Positions 1 through 7,923 of a DNA stretch of 64,000 nt are shown one piece after another (the first letter of the stretch is position 1; every line of letters starts with the position of its first letter). The stretch is from DASUPK01 sp963763955 (GTDB lineage: Bacteria > Actinomycetota > Thermoleophilia > Solirubrobacterales > 70-9), in contig CAVXQP010000016.1 of the NCBI GenBank assembly GCA_963763955.1, positions 473,195-537,194 on the forward strand. The letters run 5' to 3'. A program made the translations under genes and the position numbers. The notes under the pieces are model-generated. The model worked only from the letters and a program-made list of their open reading frames with translations, had not been told where the DNA came from and ran no database searches.

Positions 1-68
1 GCGTCTTCGGTCAGCTCTCGCCTGCGCTGAAGCTCGACCAGGTCGTCCCGCACCGCGTTCGGATCCAT
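1..68 (-). CDS. N-terminus of an unidentified protein, cut by the window edge
   Basis: Reading leftwards from an ATG at 68-66, the frame stays open to the window edge and gives about 22 charged, helix-like residues beginning MDPNAVRDDL. A GGGAG ribosome site lies six bases before the ATG. Too little remains to name a family. The 120 or so bases between this start and the terminator at 192 show nothing else I can support. Confidence 0.35.
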   Translation of the reverse strand, partial: MDPNAVRDDLVELQRRRELTED

Positions 69-191
69 GTCGTTCTCCCGCGACATCGCCGCTGGAGTAT
101 CCACCGAAGAAAGTCTTGCCGGCTTCGCCATCAGATCGCGGCCACAAGCGGCCGCCCTGCATAGGTCGCTCCCGGCTACGCCCTTCGCTCC

Positions 192-217
192 GAAAAGTGA
201 GCGGCCTGGTGGCCGCT
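192..217 (-). terminator. Rho-independent terminator of the VIT-type gene
   Basis: AGCGGCC-TGGT-GGCCGCT (200-217) is a perfect 7-bp stem with a 4-base loop. It overlaps the stop codon of the transporter gene. On the minus strand it is followed within a few bases by a TTTT run (194-197), as expected for an intrinsic terminator. Confidence 0.6.
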
Positions 218-725
218 AGGCCTGTCCGATCAACACGCCGGTGACGGCGACGATGACGCCGCCGAGGGTCACCTGAATCAGCGAGCTCCTCAGCGACACG
301 TGGAGGAACCGCTTGCGGATCCAGGCGATCCCGATCAGCTCACACCCCACGGTGAACGAGGCGACCAGCAGGGCCGTTTGCAGATCACTGATCAGGAACG
401 GCAGCGCGTGGAAGCCGCCGCCGAAGAAGGTCGCGCCGCCGGTGATCACGCCCCTGGAAAGGGGGGTGCCGCGGCCGGTGATCTGCCCGTCGTCGGAGAG
501 CGCCTCGGACAGCCCCATGCTGATCCCCGCCCCCAGCGCCGCCGCGAGGCCGACGAACAGCGCCGCATGCGACCCGGCCAGGAAAGCCGTCGCGAAGATC
601 GGTGCCAGCGTCGAGACGGTCCCGTCGATCAGCCCGATCAGGGCAGGCTGCACCCGCTGGAGCATGAACCGCTCCTCGTCCGCGGATCCCATCCTCCCTG
701 CCAGCCTTGCGACCAATTCGCTCAC
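216..725 (-). CDS. VIT1/CCC1-family metal transporter
   Basis: A 169-residue membrane protein of the VIT1/CCC1 family, which moves ferrous iron or manganese across membranes. The first helix carries the family-typical GLIDGTVSTLAPIF (31-44), with its conserved Asp. A glycine-rich second helix (about 54-76) and two C-terminal helices (about 117-135 and 148-168) follow. The cytosolic metal-binding insert of plant VIT1 is absent, so this is a compact form. The start is GTG at 725. A TATACT hexamer sits six bases upstream with no ribosome site, so the mRNA is probably leaderless. An iron-box-like palindrome at 755-769 lies near the expected -35 region, and the divergent neighbour is a Fur-family regulator, which supports an iron or manganese role. 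Substrate and direction of transport are inferred. Confidence 0.75.
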   Translation of the reverse strand: MSELVARLAGRMGSADEERFMLQRVQPALIGLIDGTVSTLAPIFATAFLAGSHAALFVGLAAALGAGISMGLSEALSDDGQITGRGTPLSRGVITGGATFFGGGFHALPFLISDLQTALLVASFTVGCELIGIAWIRKRFLHVSLRSSLIQVTLGGVIVAVTGVLIGQA

Positions 726-754
726 TTAGTGAGTATATTACAAGGAACTTAAAA

Positions 755-799
755 TAAGGTTCGCCTAAGATGTAGGATGTTCTATTAGGTTCACCTGAC
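755..799. promoter_or_regulatory. Paired iron-box-like operators between the VIT-type and Fur-family genes
   Basis: Two near-identical palindromic sites, TAAGGTTCGCCTAAG (755-769) and TTAGGTTCACCTGAC (785-799), share AGGTTCRCCTRA and lie exactly 30 bp apart, about three helical turns. They resemble half of a DtxR/IdeR-type iron box more than a classical Fur box. The left site lies upstream of the VIT-type -10 hexamer and the right site ends 11 bases before the regulator's ATG, so one protein could control both genes. Confidence 0.55.
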
Positions 800-810
800 G
801 GCACAAACTG

Positions 811-1263
811 ATGAGACCGAACGCACACCTCCACTCCCCGCCCCGGGATGACGCGGAGCTCTCCGCACTCCTCCGCGAGCGCGGTCTGAGGGCGACCTCT
901 CAGCGGGTCGTCATGCACCGGCTGCTCCGCGACCGTGACCGGCACGTGAGCGCCGAGGAGCTCCTCTCGGAGGCGAGCGAGCGGCTGCCCGGCGTCTCGC
1001 TGCCGACCGTCTACTCGACACTGGAGCTGTTCGAGCAGCTCGGCATCGTCCGGCGCGTGAACGGCGGTGGCGGCACCCTCCTCTGGGACACGCGCGCCGG
1101 CGCCCACCACCACATGATCTGCCGCGACTGCGGCCGGATCGAGGACATGGATACATCCCTCGACCTGGGGCGCGCCCTCCACTCGGCGGCTCGCGCCGGC
1201 TTCGAGGCAGATCGCGCCGAGGTGGTCGTCAGCGGCCTCTGCGCGAGCTGCGCCCGGAAATAG
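811..1263 (+). CDS. Fur-family metal-responsive regulator
   Basis: A 150-residue Fur/Zur/PerR-type repressor. An N-terminal winged helix (about 24-78, with the recognition segment around SLPTVYSTLELF) is followed by the metal-sensing dimerisation domain. Visible ligand motifs are the His cluster HHH with CRDC (99-108) and a C-terminal C-x2-C pair (144 and 147), the usual structural zinc site. It is divergent from a VIT-type metal transporter with two palindromes between them, so regulation of both genes is likely. Sequence alone does not separate iron, zinc and manganese sensing. The palindromes look DtxR-like, so the actual binder could also be a DtxR protein encoded elsewhere. Confidence 0.85.
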   Translation: MRPNAHLHSPPRDDAELSALLRERGLRATSQRVVMHRLLRDRDRHVSAEELLSEASERLPGVSLPTVYSTLELFEQLGIVRRVNGGGGTLLWDTRAGAHHHMICRDCGRIEDMDTSLDLGRALHSAARAGFEADRAEVVVSGLCASCARK

Positions 1264-1268
1264 CTGCG

Positions 1269-2072
1269 CTACCTCGGCTCGGGATAGTGAGACTCGAACA
1301 CCGAGACGACCGCGCCCTGCGGGTCGACCAGGGTCGCCAGCCGCCCGACCGGGACGTCGATCGGCCCGAAGCCGAGCTTCGCCCCCTTCGACGTAGCGCG
1401 CTCGATCGACTCGCCCGCGTTCTCGACGATGAAATAGACCTGCCAGTGGGCGGGCATGTCGGGCGGCAACCCATCCCCGATCTCCATCAGGCCGCCGAGA
1501 CCCTCCGGCCAGCGCTGTCCCCCCACCTGCCACATGGAGACACCGGGAGGCGCCTCCTCATTGTGGACGGCGGTCCAGCCGAACACCTTGCCGTAGAAGT
1601 CCTTGGCCGCCTCGAGGTCGCGGGTCATCAGGTTGTTCCAGGTCCAGGTCCCGGGCTCGTTGACGAGCTGCGCGCCGGGGTGATTCTGCTGCTGGTTGAT
1701 GCAGACGAAGGCTCCCGTCGGGTCCTGCAGGACAGCCATCCGTCCCGACTCGTTCGGCAGGTCGATCGGTCCGAAGTGGACCTGCCCACCCGCCTCGTTC
1801 ACCTGCTCGGCGGTCTCGTCGGCGTCCTCCACCTTGATGTAGCTCGACCAGGCCGAGGGCTGCTCCTCGCGCTGGGTTGGCCCGAATCCGCAGATCATCT
1901 TGCCGTCCTTGGTGAAGAACCCGTAGCCGCCGGTCTCCTCGGGATCGCCCGGCGCGGCCTCGGCGTCGATCCCCAGGAGATGGCTGTAGAACTCCTTCGC
2001 CCCGTCGACGTCGGTCGTGGCCAGGTCGACCCAGCAGAACTCCCCAGGTGCGTACTCGCTGCGCTTGCTCAT
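1269..2072 (-). CDS. Two-domain VOC (glyoxalase/bleomycin-resistance fold) protein
   Basis: A 267-residue protein made of two tandem vicinal-oxygen-chelate domains, roughly residues 8-125 and 140-262. Each opens with the W-x-(D/N)-L-x-(T/S)-x-D pattern and contains an FYSxLLG/FYGKVFG turn. The length and the opening GEFCWVDLATTD match the actinobacterial two-domain group that includes mycobacterial Cfp30B. Its reaction is not known from sequence. A purine-rich ribosome site (GAGGAGGAG) precedes the ATG at 2072. The gene lies head-to-tail after a hydrolase and an acetyltransferase gene and could be co-transcribed with them. Confidence 0.8.
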   Translation of the reverse strand: MSKRSEYAPGEFCWVDLATTDVDGAKEFYSHLLGIDAEAAPGDPEETGGYGFFTKDGKMICGFGPTQREEQPSAWSSYIKVEDADETAEQVNEAGGQVHFGPIDLPNESGRMAVLQDPTGAFVCINQQQNHPGAQLVNEPGTWTWNNLMTRDLEAAKDFYGKVFGWTAVHNEEAPPGVSMWQVGGQRWPEGLGGLMEIGDGLPPDMPAHWQVYFIVENAGESIERATSKGAKLGFGPIDVPVGRLATLVDPQGAVVSVFESHYPEPR

Positions 2073-2087
2073 CGTCGGTCTCCTCCT

Positions 2088-2906
2088 CTATCGCTTTCGG
2101 CGTGCTCCGGCGAGGACCACGCGGGCCACCAGGTCCGGGTCGTCCCAGGTCGGCACATGGCCGCAGCCCTCCAGCATCACCTGCTGCACCCGCTTGGGCA
2201 GGATCCCGTCCGGGAGCGGCCTGTTCCGCACCAGGGTGTCGTGCTCCGCCCAGGCGAGCGTGATCGGAGTCTTGATCCCCTTCAGGTCCTCGATCCGCCC
2301 GGCCCGCATCAGGGCGCTGGCGTCGGGATAGGCGGGGGCGGTCACGTAGGCCTTGGCGATCGCCGCCGCCTCGCCCGGGCTGAGACGTTCCGGCCGGTGG
2401 ATGAAGCGGCCGAGTGCCCGACGGCGTCCCCGAGCCGTGGACATCATCGGGCGGAGCAACCCGCGCGTGGCCCGACCGCTCCGCCTCGCCCGTGCAACGG
2501 TGCGGTTCGACGAATCCGGCGACCGCTTCCAGAAGCCCGCGGTGCAGAGTCCGACCGCCGCGGCCGCGCCGCCCTGGCGCGCACACTCGATCGCGACCCA
2601 TCCTCCCAGCGAGATCCCGGCCACGGCCGGCTTCCCGTCGATCCCGAGGGCGTCGTAGAAGTCGAGGACGGCGGTGGCCAGGTTTGCGGCGCGGGGCCGG
2701 ATGCCGTCGGGCAGCGAGGGGGACTCTCCGAAGCCCGGCAGGTCGATCGCGATCACCTCACGCTCGGCGGCGAGCTGCTCCATCACCGGTGACCACTGAA
2801 CCAGGGATCCCCCGAGCGAATGCAGGAGGAGCAGGGGGTCGCCCTGGCCCTGCCGTATGTGGTTCAGCCAGACCGCCCCCACCGCCGAGCGGAGTGCGTC
2901 CGTCAT
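2088..2906 (-). CDS. Alpha/beta-hydrolase fold protein
   Basis: A 272-residue alpha/beta hydrolase. The oxyanion region LLLLHSLGG (25-33), the nucleophile elbow GISLGG (Ser99), a late acidic residue in AEHDTLV and a final His in GCGHVP give a complete catalytic triad. The substrate cannot be named. The ATG overlaps the TGA of the upstream acetyltransferase gene in an ATGA arrangement (2906-2903), so the two are probably translated together. The middle (lid) region is unusually Arg-rich. Confidence 0.8.
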   Translation of the reverse strand: MTDALRSAVGAVWLNHIRQGQGDPLLLLHSLGGSLVQWSPVMEQLAAEREVIAIDLPGFGESPSLPDGIRPRAANLATAVLDFYDALGIDGKPAVAGISLGGWVAIECARQGGAAAAVGLCTAGFWKRSPDSSNRTVARARRSGRATRGLLRPMMSTARGRRRALGRFIHRPERLSPGEAAAIAKAYVTAPAYPDASALMRAGRIEDLKGIKTPITLAWAEHDTLVRNRPLPDGILPKRVQQVMLEGCGHVPTWDDPDLVARVVLAGARRKR

Positions 2907-3391
2907 TGCTCCAGGAAGTACTCGAGGTAGGTGCCGGACTCAGCCCCGGTCCGGTTGTAGACCGTCTGGGCTCGGTGGTTGTCGGGCGCGGTCAGCCACG
3001 CCATCCCCCCCATCCCCCGTTCTCGGCACCGATCGGCGCAGATCCGGATCAAGGCGTCAGCCGTGCCTTGTCCCCTGGCCTCGGGATCGACGAAGAGGTC
3101 CTCCAGATAGCCGACCCGGGTGCCGTTCAACATCGACCACTTCCAGTCGAGCGTCGCGAAGCCGATCGCCTGGCCGTCCTGGCGGGCGATGAAGACGGCC
3201 CCCTGCGAGGGATCGGTGATCAGAGTGCGGGCCATCCTCAAGACGCCCTCGTCCGGCGGCGAGGACTCGTAGAAGTCGCAGTAGGCCCGCATCAGTGGCA
3301 ACAGCTCATCGAGCTCGTCCTCGCGTGCGTCACGGATCTCGACACCCTCGGCGAGCTTGCGCGGACCTTCGGCTACCGGCTCCTCTGCCAT
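2903..3391 (-). CDS. GNAT-family N-acetyltransferase
   Basis: A 162-residue GNAT acetyltransferase. The acetyl-CoA binding motif appears as VDPEARGQGTADALI (about 106-120), preceded by the beta-strand YLEDLFV. The acceptor is unknown. A TAGTAT hexamer lies eight bases before the ATG with no ribosome site, so the message is probably leaderless. It is the first gene of the minus-strand run formed with the hydrolase and the VOC protein. Confidence 0.8.
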   Translation of the reverse strand: MAEEPVAEGPRKLAEGVEIRDAREDELDELLPLMRAYCDFYESSPPDEGVLRMARTLITDPSQGAVFIARQDGQAIGFATLDWKWSMLNGTRVGYLEDLFVDPEARGQGTADALIRICADRCRERGMGGMAWLTAPDNHRAQTVYNRTGAESGTYLEYFLEQ

Positions 3392-3459
3392 CCGGGCCGA
3401 TACTAGGGTTTCGCCCCTGCGAGGAACGTGCGCGCCGACCCCGAATAAGGAGGGTCGGC

Positions 3460-4551
3460 ATGCCCAAAATCGACTCTCCAGCGCGCGCGATCGCCCGCAA
3501 CGTGCTCGTCGTCGTGGGCGTCTTTCTCGTGCTCTACGTGATCTACCTGCTGCGCAAGCCGATCAGCTGGCTGATCATCGCGGCGTTCTTCGCCATCGCC
3601 CTGGCCGGACCGGTGAACTTCTTCCAGCGCTACATGAAGCGCGGCCTGGCGATCGCGCTCGTCTACATCGGGCTGCTGATGATCCCGATCGGCCTGGGGG
3701 CCGTGCTCGTACCGCCGATCGTCAACCAGGTCAGCGACGTGGCCACCAACGCCCCCAAGTACGTGCATGACATCGAGGACTACGTCCACAAGAACAAGAC
3801 GCTCAACGACCTCAACAACAAGTACGACATCACTCAGAAGCTCTCCGACGAGGCGAACAAGCTGCCCAGCAAGGCCGGTGATGCCGCCGGAGTCCTGCGC
3901 GACATCGGCTTCGGGCTGGTCAGCTCGATCTTCGCGGGCGTCTCGATCCTGGTTCTGAGCATCTTCATGGTGGCGGCCGGGCCCAGATGGATCGAGGAAT
4001 TCATACGAATGCAGAGACCGGAGCACTCCGAGCGCATCGAGAGGACCCTACGGCGGATTGCGAACGCCGTCGGCAACTACGTCGGTGGCGCGCTGTTACA
4101 GGCGACGATCGCCGGGCTCTCGGCCTTCATCGTCCTCACCATCCTCGGCGTGCCGTTTGCGGGCCCGCTGGCGGTCGTCATCTTCGTTGCCGATCTGATC
4201 CCCGTCGTCGGCGCGACCATCGGGGCCGTCTTCGTCGCGATCGTCACGGCGTTCGTCGACTTCCCGGTCACCCTGATCATCTGGGTGGTCTTCGCGATCG
4301 TCTACCAGCAGGTCGAGAACTACCTGATCCAACCCCAGATCCAGAAGCGCGCAACGAAGATCGAGGCGTTCGTCGTCCTCGTCGCGGTCCTCTTCGGCAG
4401 CACGCTCTTCGGGATCCTCGGCGCGATCCTCGCCATCCCGGCGGCGGCTTCGATGCAGATCGCCATCCACGAGTACCGCGAGTACCGCCGTGAGGTCGCG
4501 GCGGCAGAGGCCGAGGCCGGCGGTCCGACGCCGGCTCCCGAGGTCACCTAG
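3460..4551 (+). CDS. AI-2E/PerM-family transporter
   Basis: A 363-residue membrane protein of the AI-2E (YdiK/PerM) family. Paired N-terminal helices (about 10-55) are followed by a helix at 65-87, a long soluble segment (about 90-155), a helix near 158-178 and a C-terminal bundle of helices ending near residue 340. Members export small molecules or ions, and the substrate here is unknown. I chose ATG 3460 because AAGGAGG lies a few bases upstream; the frame is open further left but has no better start. It is convergent with the MarR-family gene, six bases apart. Confidence 0.8.
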   Translation: MPKIDSPARAIARNVLVVVGVFLVLYVIYLLRKPISWLIIAAFFAIALAGPVNFFQRYMKRGLAIALVYIGLLMIPIGLGAVLVPPIVNQVSDVATNAPKYVHDIEDYVHKNKTLNDLNNKYDITQKLSDEANKLPSKAGDAAGVLRDIGFGLVSSIFAGVSILVLSIFMVAAGPRWIEEFIRMQRPEHSERIERTLRRIANAVGNYVGGALLQATIAGLSAFIVLTILGVPFAGPLAVVIFVADLIPVVGATIGAVFVAIVTAFVDFPVTLIIWVVFAIVYQQVENYLIQPQIQKRATKIEAFVVLVAVLFGSTLFGILGAILAIPAAASMQIAIHEYREYRREVAAAEAEAGGPTPAPEVT

Positions 4552-4557
4552 CGGCGC

Positions 4558-5130
4558 TCAGGCACCTGCCGGAGCCTCGGCGGCCGTGGGCTCCGCCGGG
4601 GCGGTTTCGGACGAGGGCTCGGCTTCCGGGTCCTCTTCGGAGATGCTCTCCACCGCCCGCTCGAGGATGTCGCGCAGTTCGCGCTGATCCTTGTCGGAGA
4701 GGGAAGCGATCGGCGCGGGCGGCTGCGCCATGCGCTTGGTGATTTCTTTCCTCATCCACTCCCCTTCGTCGGTGAGGACGATCAGCTTCACCCGCCGATC
4801 CCCCTCGGCCGCCTCCCTGCGCACCAGGCCGTGCTCCTCGAGCCGGTCGACGATGCCCGTCACGTTTGAGCTGTCGCAGAAGAGTGCATCGGCCAGCTCG
4901 CTCATCTTCCGTGGACCGCCCCCAAGGATCCGCAGGGCAATCATCTGCTGGGGAGCGAGCTTGAACTCCTGGGCCAGGCCGAACAGGCGCTGCTTGTTCG
5001 TCACCATCAGCCAGTGCATCAGGCTCCAGGCAACGGCGCCCGGATCGGTCCTCCCCGCCTCTGCCGCGAGCCACGAGAGCGGAGCCGACGGAGCTCTTTC
5101 GGGGGTCTTGGGTTTCATCGTCGTCTTCAC
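4558..5130 (-). CDS. MarR-family transcriptional regulator
   Basis: A 190-residue MarR-type winged-helix regulator. The HTH covers about residues 55-130 (MSELADALFCDSSNVTGIVDRL is the recognition region, followed by the wing ending GDRRVKLIVLT). A low-complexity Ala/Glu/Pro tail follows residue 165. The start is GTG 5130 or ATG 5118; neither has a clear ribosome site. It is divergent from a three-gene ABC exporter, and a 7-bp inverted repeat lies between them. The typical arrangement is a drug- or metabolite-responsive repressor of its neighbouring exporter. Confidence 0.8.
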   Translation of the reverse strand: MKTTMKPKTPERAPSAPLSWLAAEAGRTDPGAVAWSLMHWLMVTNKQRLFGLAQEFKLAPQQMIALRILGGGPRKMSELADALFCDSSNVTGIVDRLEEHGLVRREAAEGDRRVKLIVLTDEGEWMRKEITKRMAQPPAPIASLSDKDQRELRDILERAVESISEEDPEAEPSSETAPAEPTAAEAPAGA

Positions 5131-5146
5131 ATTACTGGCCAGCGTG

Positions 5147-5186
5147 GATAATTACAAGCTTCAATTATCGATGTATATATGTATAC
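5147..5186. promoter_or_regulatory. Candidate MarR operator and promoter region
   Basis: GATAATT (5147-5153) and AATTATC (5163-5169) form a perfect inverted repeat around a 9-base spacer. Immediately to the right, GTATA-TATG-TATAC (5173-5186) is a second, smaller inverted repeat in the only AT-rich stretch nearby and probably overlaps the exporter promoter. Position, symmetry and AT content fit a MarR binding site. Confidence 0.5.
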
Positions 5187-5230
5187 TGCCGTTCTTCGCA
5201 AGCGATCGTTACCCCGGAGGGGAAATCCGG

Positions 5231-6265
5231 ATGTCGAGCAGGAACGGAGTCCAGTCGAGCCCGAACGGGATCGAGGTCAACGGTCTCGTCCGTGAGTTCA
5301 AGGGCAGCGTCCGCGCGGTCGACGGAATCGACCTCGAGGTGCGCCCGGGCGAGATCTACGGCTTCCTCGGGCCGAATGGCGCCGGCAAGTCGACCACGGT
5401 CCACATGCTCACCACTCTCCTCCCTCCCACCGCGGGATCGGCAAAGGTCGCCGGCTTTGACGTCGTCAAGCAGGGCGCGGACGTGCGCGACGCGATCGGC
5501 GCGGCCCTCCAGGAGGCTGCCCTCGACCCGAACCTGACCGCCCGCGATCACATGCGACTGCAGGGCGCCCTCCACGGCATGTCCAAGGCCGACCGCACCA
5601 GGCGCGGCGACGAGCTGATCGAGCGCGTCGGACTCGCGGACGCGGCAGACCGCAAGGTCGGGGGCTACTCGGGCGGGATGAAACGCCGCCTCGACCTCGC
5701 TCTCGCCCTGCTGCACGGCCCGCGCGTCCTCTTCCTCGACGAGCCGACCACCGGCCTCGACATCCAGAGCCGAAGCGCGCTCTGGGACGAGGTCGCCCAT
5801 CTCTCCCGCGACGAGGGAATGACGGTCTTCCTCACCACCCAGTACCTCGAGGAGGCCGACCAGCTCGCCGACCACCTCGGGATCATCGACCAGGGCAAGA
5901 TCGTCGCCGCCGGTACCCCCGAGAAGCTCAAGGCCGAGGTCGGTCGCCCGACGGTTGAGGTTGTCCCGACCGATCACGCCGAGCGCGACCGCGCCGTTGA
6001 GCTGCTCCGCCCCTTCGGCGAGCTGGTGCCGGGGACCCCACAGGGCGCCGCGGTCAGGCTCGAATCGGACGGCGGCGAGGAGCTAGCCAACATCATCCGC
6101 GCCTTCGACCAGGCAGGAGTCAAGGTCGCGAACCTCGAGCTTCACGAGGCCAGCCTCAACGACGTCTTCCTGACCAAGACCGGGCGCTCACTGGAGGGCG
6201 CTCAGCGCGCGGCCGAGGAGGGCGAGACCGGGGAGCAGCCCGCCCTCGAGGGGGCAGCGGCCTGA
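5231..6265 (+). CDS. ABC transporter ATP-binding protein, DrrA-like
   Basis: A 344-residue ATPase of the daunorubicin-resistance (DrrA) type. It has Walker A GPNGAGKST (about 47-55), the signature YSGGMKRR and Walker B VLFLDEPTTGLD, followed by the C-terminal extension typical of the family (about 225-344). It drives export by the two ABC-2 membrane proteins encoded next. ATG 5231 was chosen because of the GGAGGGG ribosome site ten bases upstream; longer versions in the same frame would run into the MarR gene. The three genes overlap by 1-4 bases and form one operon. The substrate is unknown. Confidence 0.88.
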   Translation: MSSRNGVQSSPNGIEVNGLVREFKGSVRAVDGIDLEVRPGEIYGFLGPNGAGKSTTVHMLTTLLPPTAGSAKVAGFDVVKQGADVRDAIGAALQEAALDPNLTARDHMRLQGALHGMSKADRTRRGDELIERVGLADAADRKVGGYSGGMKRRLDLALALLHGPRVLFLDEPTTGLDIQSRSALWDEVAHLSRDEGMTVFLTTQYLEEADQLADHLGIIDQGKIVAAGTPEKLKAEVGRPTVEVVPTDHAERDRAVELLRPFGELVPGTPQGAAVRLESDGGEELANIIRAFDQAGVKVANLELHEASLNDVFLTKTGRSLEGAQRAAEEGETGEQPALEGAAA

Positions 6266-7086
6266 TGGAGGCTGCCGCAGTTCCCATCGGAGCGCCTCCG
6301 GTCCGGCGGCGGCCGTCGATCTGGACGCAGGCGCCGGAGCTGGCGCGGCGCTCGATCATGCGGACGGTTCGCCAGCCAGCGGCGATCATCCCGGCCACCC
6401 TCTTCCCGCTCATCCTGCTGGCGATCAACTCGGTCGGGCTCAAGTCCGCGACCTCCCTGCCCGGGTTCCCGACGAACTCCTACGTCACCTTCGCGCTCGC
6501 CTTCGCCTTCATCCAGGCGGGCGTCTTCGCCGTCATCGGGACCGGCCAGAACCTGGCCGAGGACAACCAGGGCGGCTTCTTCAATCGCCTGCAGCTGACA
6601 CCGATCCACCCGGCCGCGCTCGTCGCCGGCCAGCTCGCCGGCGCCCTCACCCTCGGGCTTCTCCAGGCCGCGACCTACATCTCGGTCGGCCTGCTCGCGG
6701 GCGCCCACATCGAGGCCGGCTTCGGGGGCGCCCTGGTGATGGTCGCGCTGGCGATCTGCATCTGCCTCGCCTTCGGCTCGATTGGCCTCGCGGTCGGCAT
6801 GCGCGTCGACGCGCCGGAGAAGGTCCAGAGCCTGTTCCCCCTGATCTTCGTCTTCCTCTTCCTGAGCTCGATGAGCCTGCCCCGGAACCTGATCCAGACC
6901 GACTGGTTCCGCGAAGTCGCCACCTACAACCCGGTCAGCTACATGGTCGAGGGGCTCCGCAGCCTGCTGATCACGGGGTGGGACGGCGAGGCGCTGGCGC
7001 TGGGCTTCGGCTGCGCGCTCGGCATCCTGGCGATCGGGCTGACCTTCGCCTCGCTCGGTTTGAAGGAGAGGATGGCCCGCACATGA
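6265..7086 (+). CDS. ABC-2 type permease, first subunit
   Basis: A 273-residue membrane protein with six predicted helices in the ABC-2 export fold. It begins with a soluble N-terminal segment (1-35), and the FFNRLQLTPIHP loop is typical of DrrB-like permeases. Its ATG shares one base with the TGA of the ATPase gene (TGATG), and its own stop overlaps the start of the second permease. Two different permease subunits with one ATPase imply a heterodimeric membrane domain. Confidence 0.82.
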   Translation: MEAAAVPIGAPPVRRRPSIWTQAPELARRSIMRTVRQPAAIIPATLFPLILLAINSVGLKSATSLPGFPTNSYVTFALAFAFIQAGVFAVIGTGQNLAEDNQGGFFNRLQLTPIHPAALVAGQLAGALTLGLLQAATYISVGLLAGAHIEAGFGGALVMVALAICICLAFGSIGLAVGMRVDAPEKVQSLFPLIFVFLFLSSMSLPRNLIQTDWFREVATYNPVSYMVEGLRSLLITGWDGEALALGFGCALGILAIGLTFASLGLKERMART

Positions 7087-7853
7087 GGCGCTATCTCTCC
7101 GTCTCCCGCGGGCTCGCCTGGCGACTGCTGCACAGCCTGGTGACGAACCCATTGCTCTTCCTGCCGCCGATGCTGATGCCGCTCTTCTTCTTCACCGCGT
7201 TCGCCGGCGGGCTCTCGGCGGTCAGCAACGTCCCGGGCTTCAACTACGGACCGGGCTACACCTCGTTCATCTTCGCCTTCGTGCTCTGCCAGAGCGCGGC
7301 CTTCGGCGGCGTCTTCAGCGGCTTTTCGATCGCCGCCGACTTCCAGTTCGGCTTCGGCCGCAGGCTGCTGCTTGCGACCCCGCACCGCAGCGCGCTCATC
7401 CTCGGCTACGGGATCGTCGCCCTGTTCCGTGCCACCATCACGATCGGCGTGGTGACGCTGGTCGGCCTGGCGGTCGGCATGAACATCGACGGCGGCGGCC
7501 TCGACGTCTTCGGCATGTACGCGCTGGCGGCGATCATCAACATCACCGGCCTGCTCTTCGCCGCCGGCGTCGCCCTGCGCTTCCGCAGCCTGCAGGCGAC
7601 CCCGCTGATGCAGGTGCCCGTCTTCCTCTTCCTCTTCCTGGCTCCGGTATACGTGCCGCGCGAGCTGCTCGGCGGCTGGGTCCACGCAGTCGCGCCGTTC
7701 AACCCGGCCACCCACGTGATGGAGACGGTCCGCGACCTGGTCGCCGGCCAGGGGAGCGAGTACCTGACGACGCTCGCGGTCATCGTCGCGCTGCTCGCGG
7801 TGGTCACCATCTTCATGTTCCGCGGCCTGCGCCAGGCCGAGGCCGCGGGCTAG
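7083..7853 (+). CDS. ABC-2 type permease, second subunit
   Basis: A 256-residue six-helix ABC-2 permease, related to but distinct from the preceding subunit (compare FGRRLLLATPHR with FFNRLQLTPIHP). ATG 7083 overlaps the previous TGA (ATGA), so a longer frame starting at 6978 is not needed. It completes the exporter operon, whose expression is probably controlled by the divergent MarR protein. Confidence 0.82.
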   Translation: MRRYLSVSRGLAWRLLHSLVTNPLLFLPPMLMPLFFFTAFAGGLSAVSNVPGFNYGPGYTSFIFAFVLCQSAAFGGVFSGFSIAADFQFGFGRRLLLATPHRSALILGYGIVALFRATITIGVVTLVGLAVGMNIDGGGLDVFGMYALAAIINITGLLFAAGVALRFRSLQATPLMQVPVFLFLFLAPVYVPRELLGGWVHAVAPFNPATHVMETVRDLVAGQGSEYLTTLAVIVALLAVVTIFMFRGLRQAEAAG

Positions 7854-7923
7854 CGGCCACCCCCCTTCGTCGCCGCTTAGAGGTGTGATTTCCAAGCAGC
7901 TGCTCCGCATGGAAAGCAGCGGT
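7852..7923. repeat. Copy A of a shared palindromic element after a SnoaL gene
   Basis: This stretch aligns with 42927-42991, in the same position after another SnoaL gene. Shared blocks on the plus strand are GCGGC..CCCCCTTC, TAG(A/T)GGTGTGA and AAAGCAG just before the reverse-complement stop codon. Between the blocks each copy has its own palindrome. Here it is AGCAGCTGCT (7895-7904) framed by TTTCC and GGAAA, while the other copy has a different sequence with equal symmetry. This could be a structured 3' RNA end, a terminator or a protein-binding site. Confidence 0.4.

Noticed and set aside
755..799. Classical Fur box
   Set aside because: The sites lack the GATAAT-type repeats of the Fur consensus and look more like a DtxR/IdeR half palindrome.
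4691..5230. N-terminal extension of the ABC ATPase
   Set aside because: The extension is antisense to the MarR gene and covers its operator. ATG 5231 has a good ribosome site and starts at the usual distance from Walker A.
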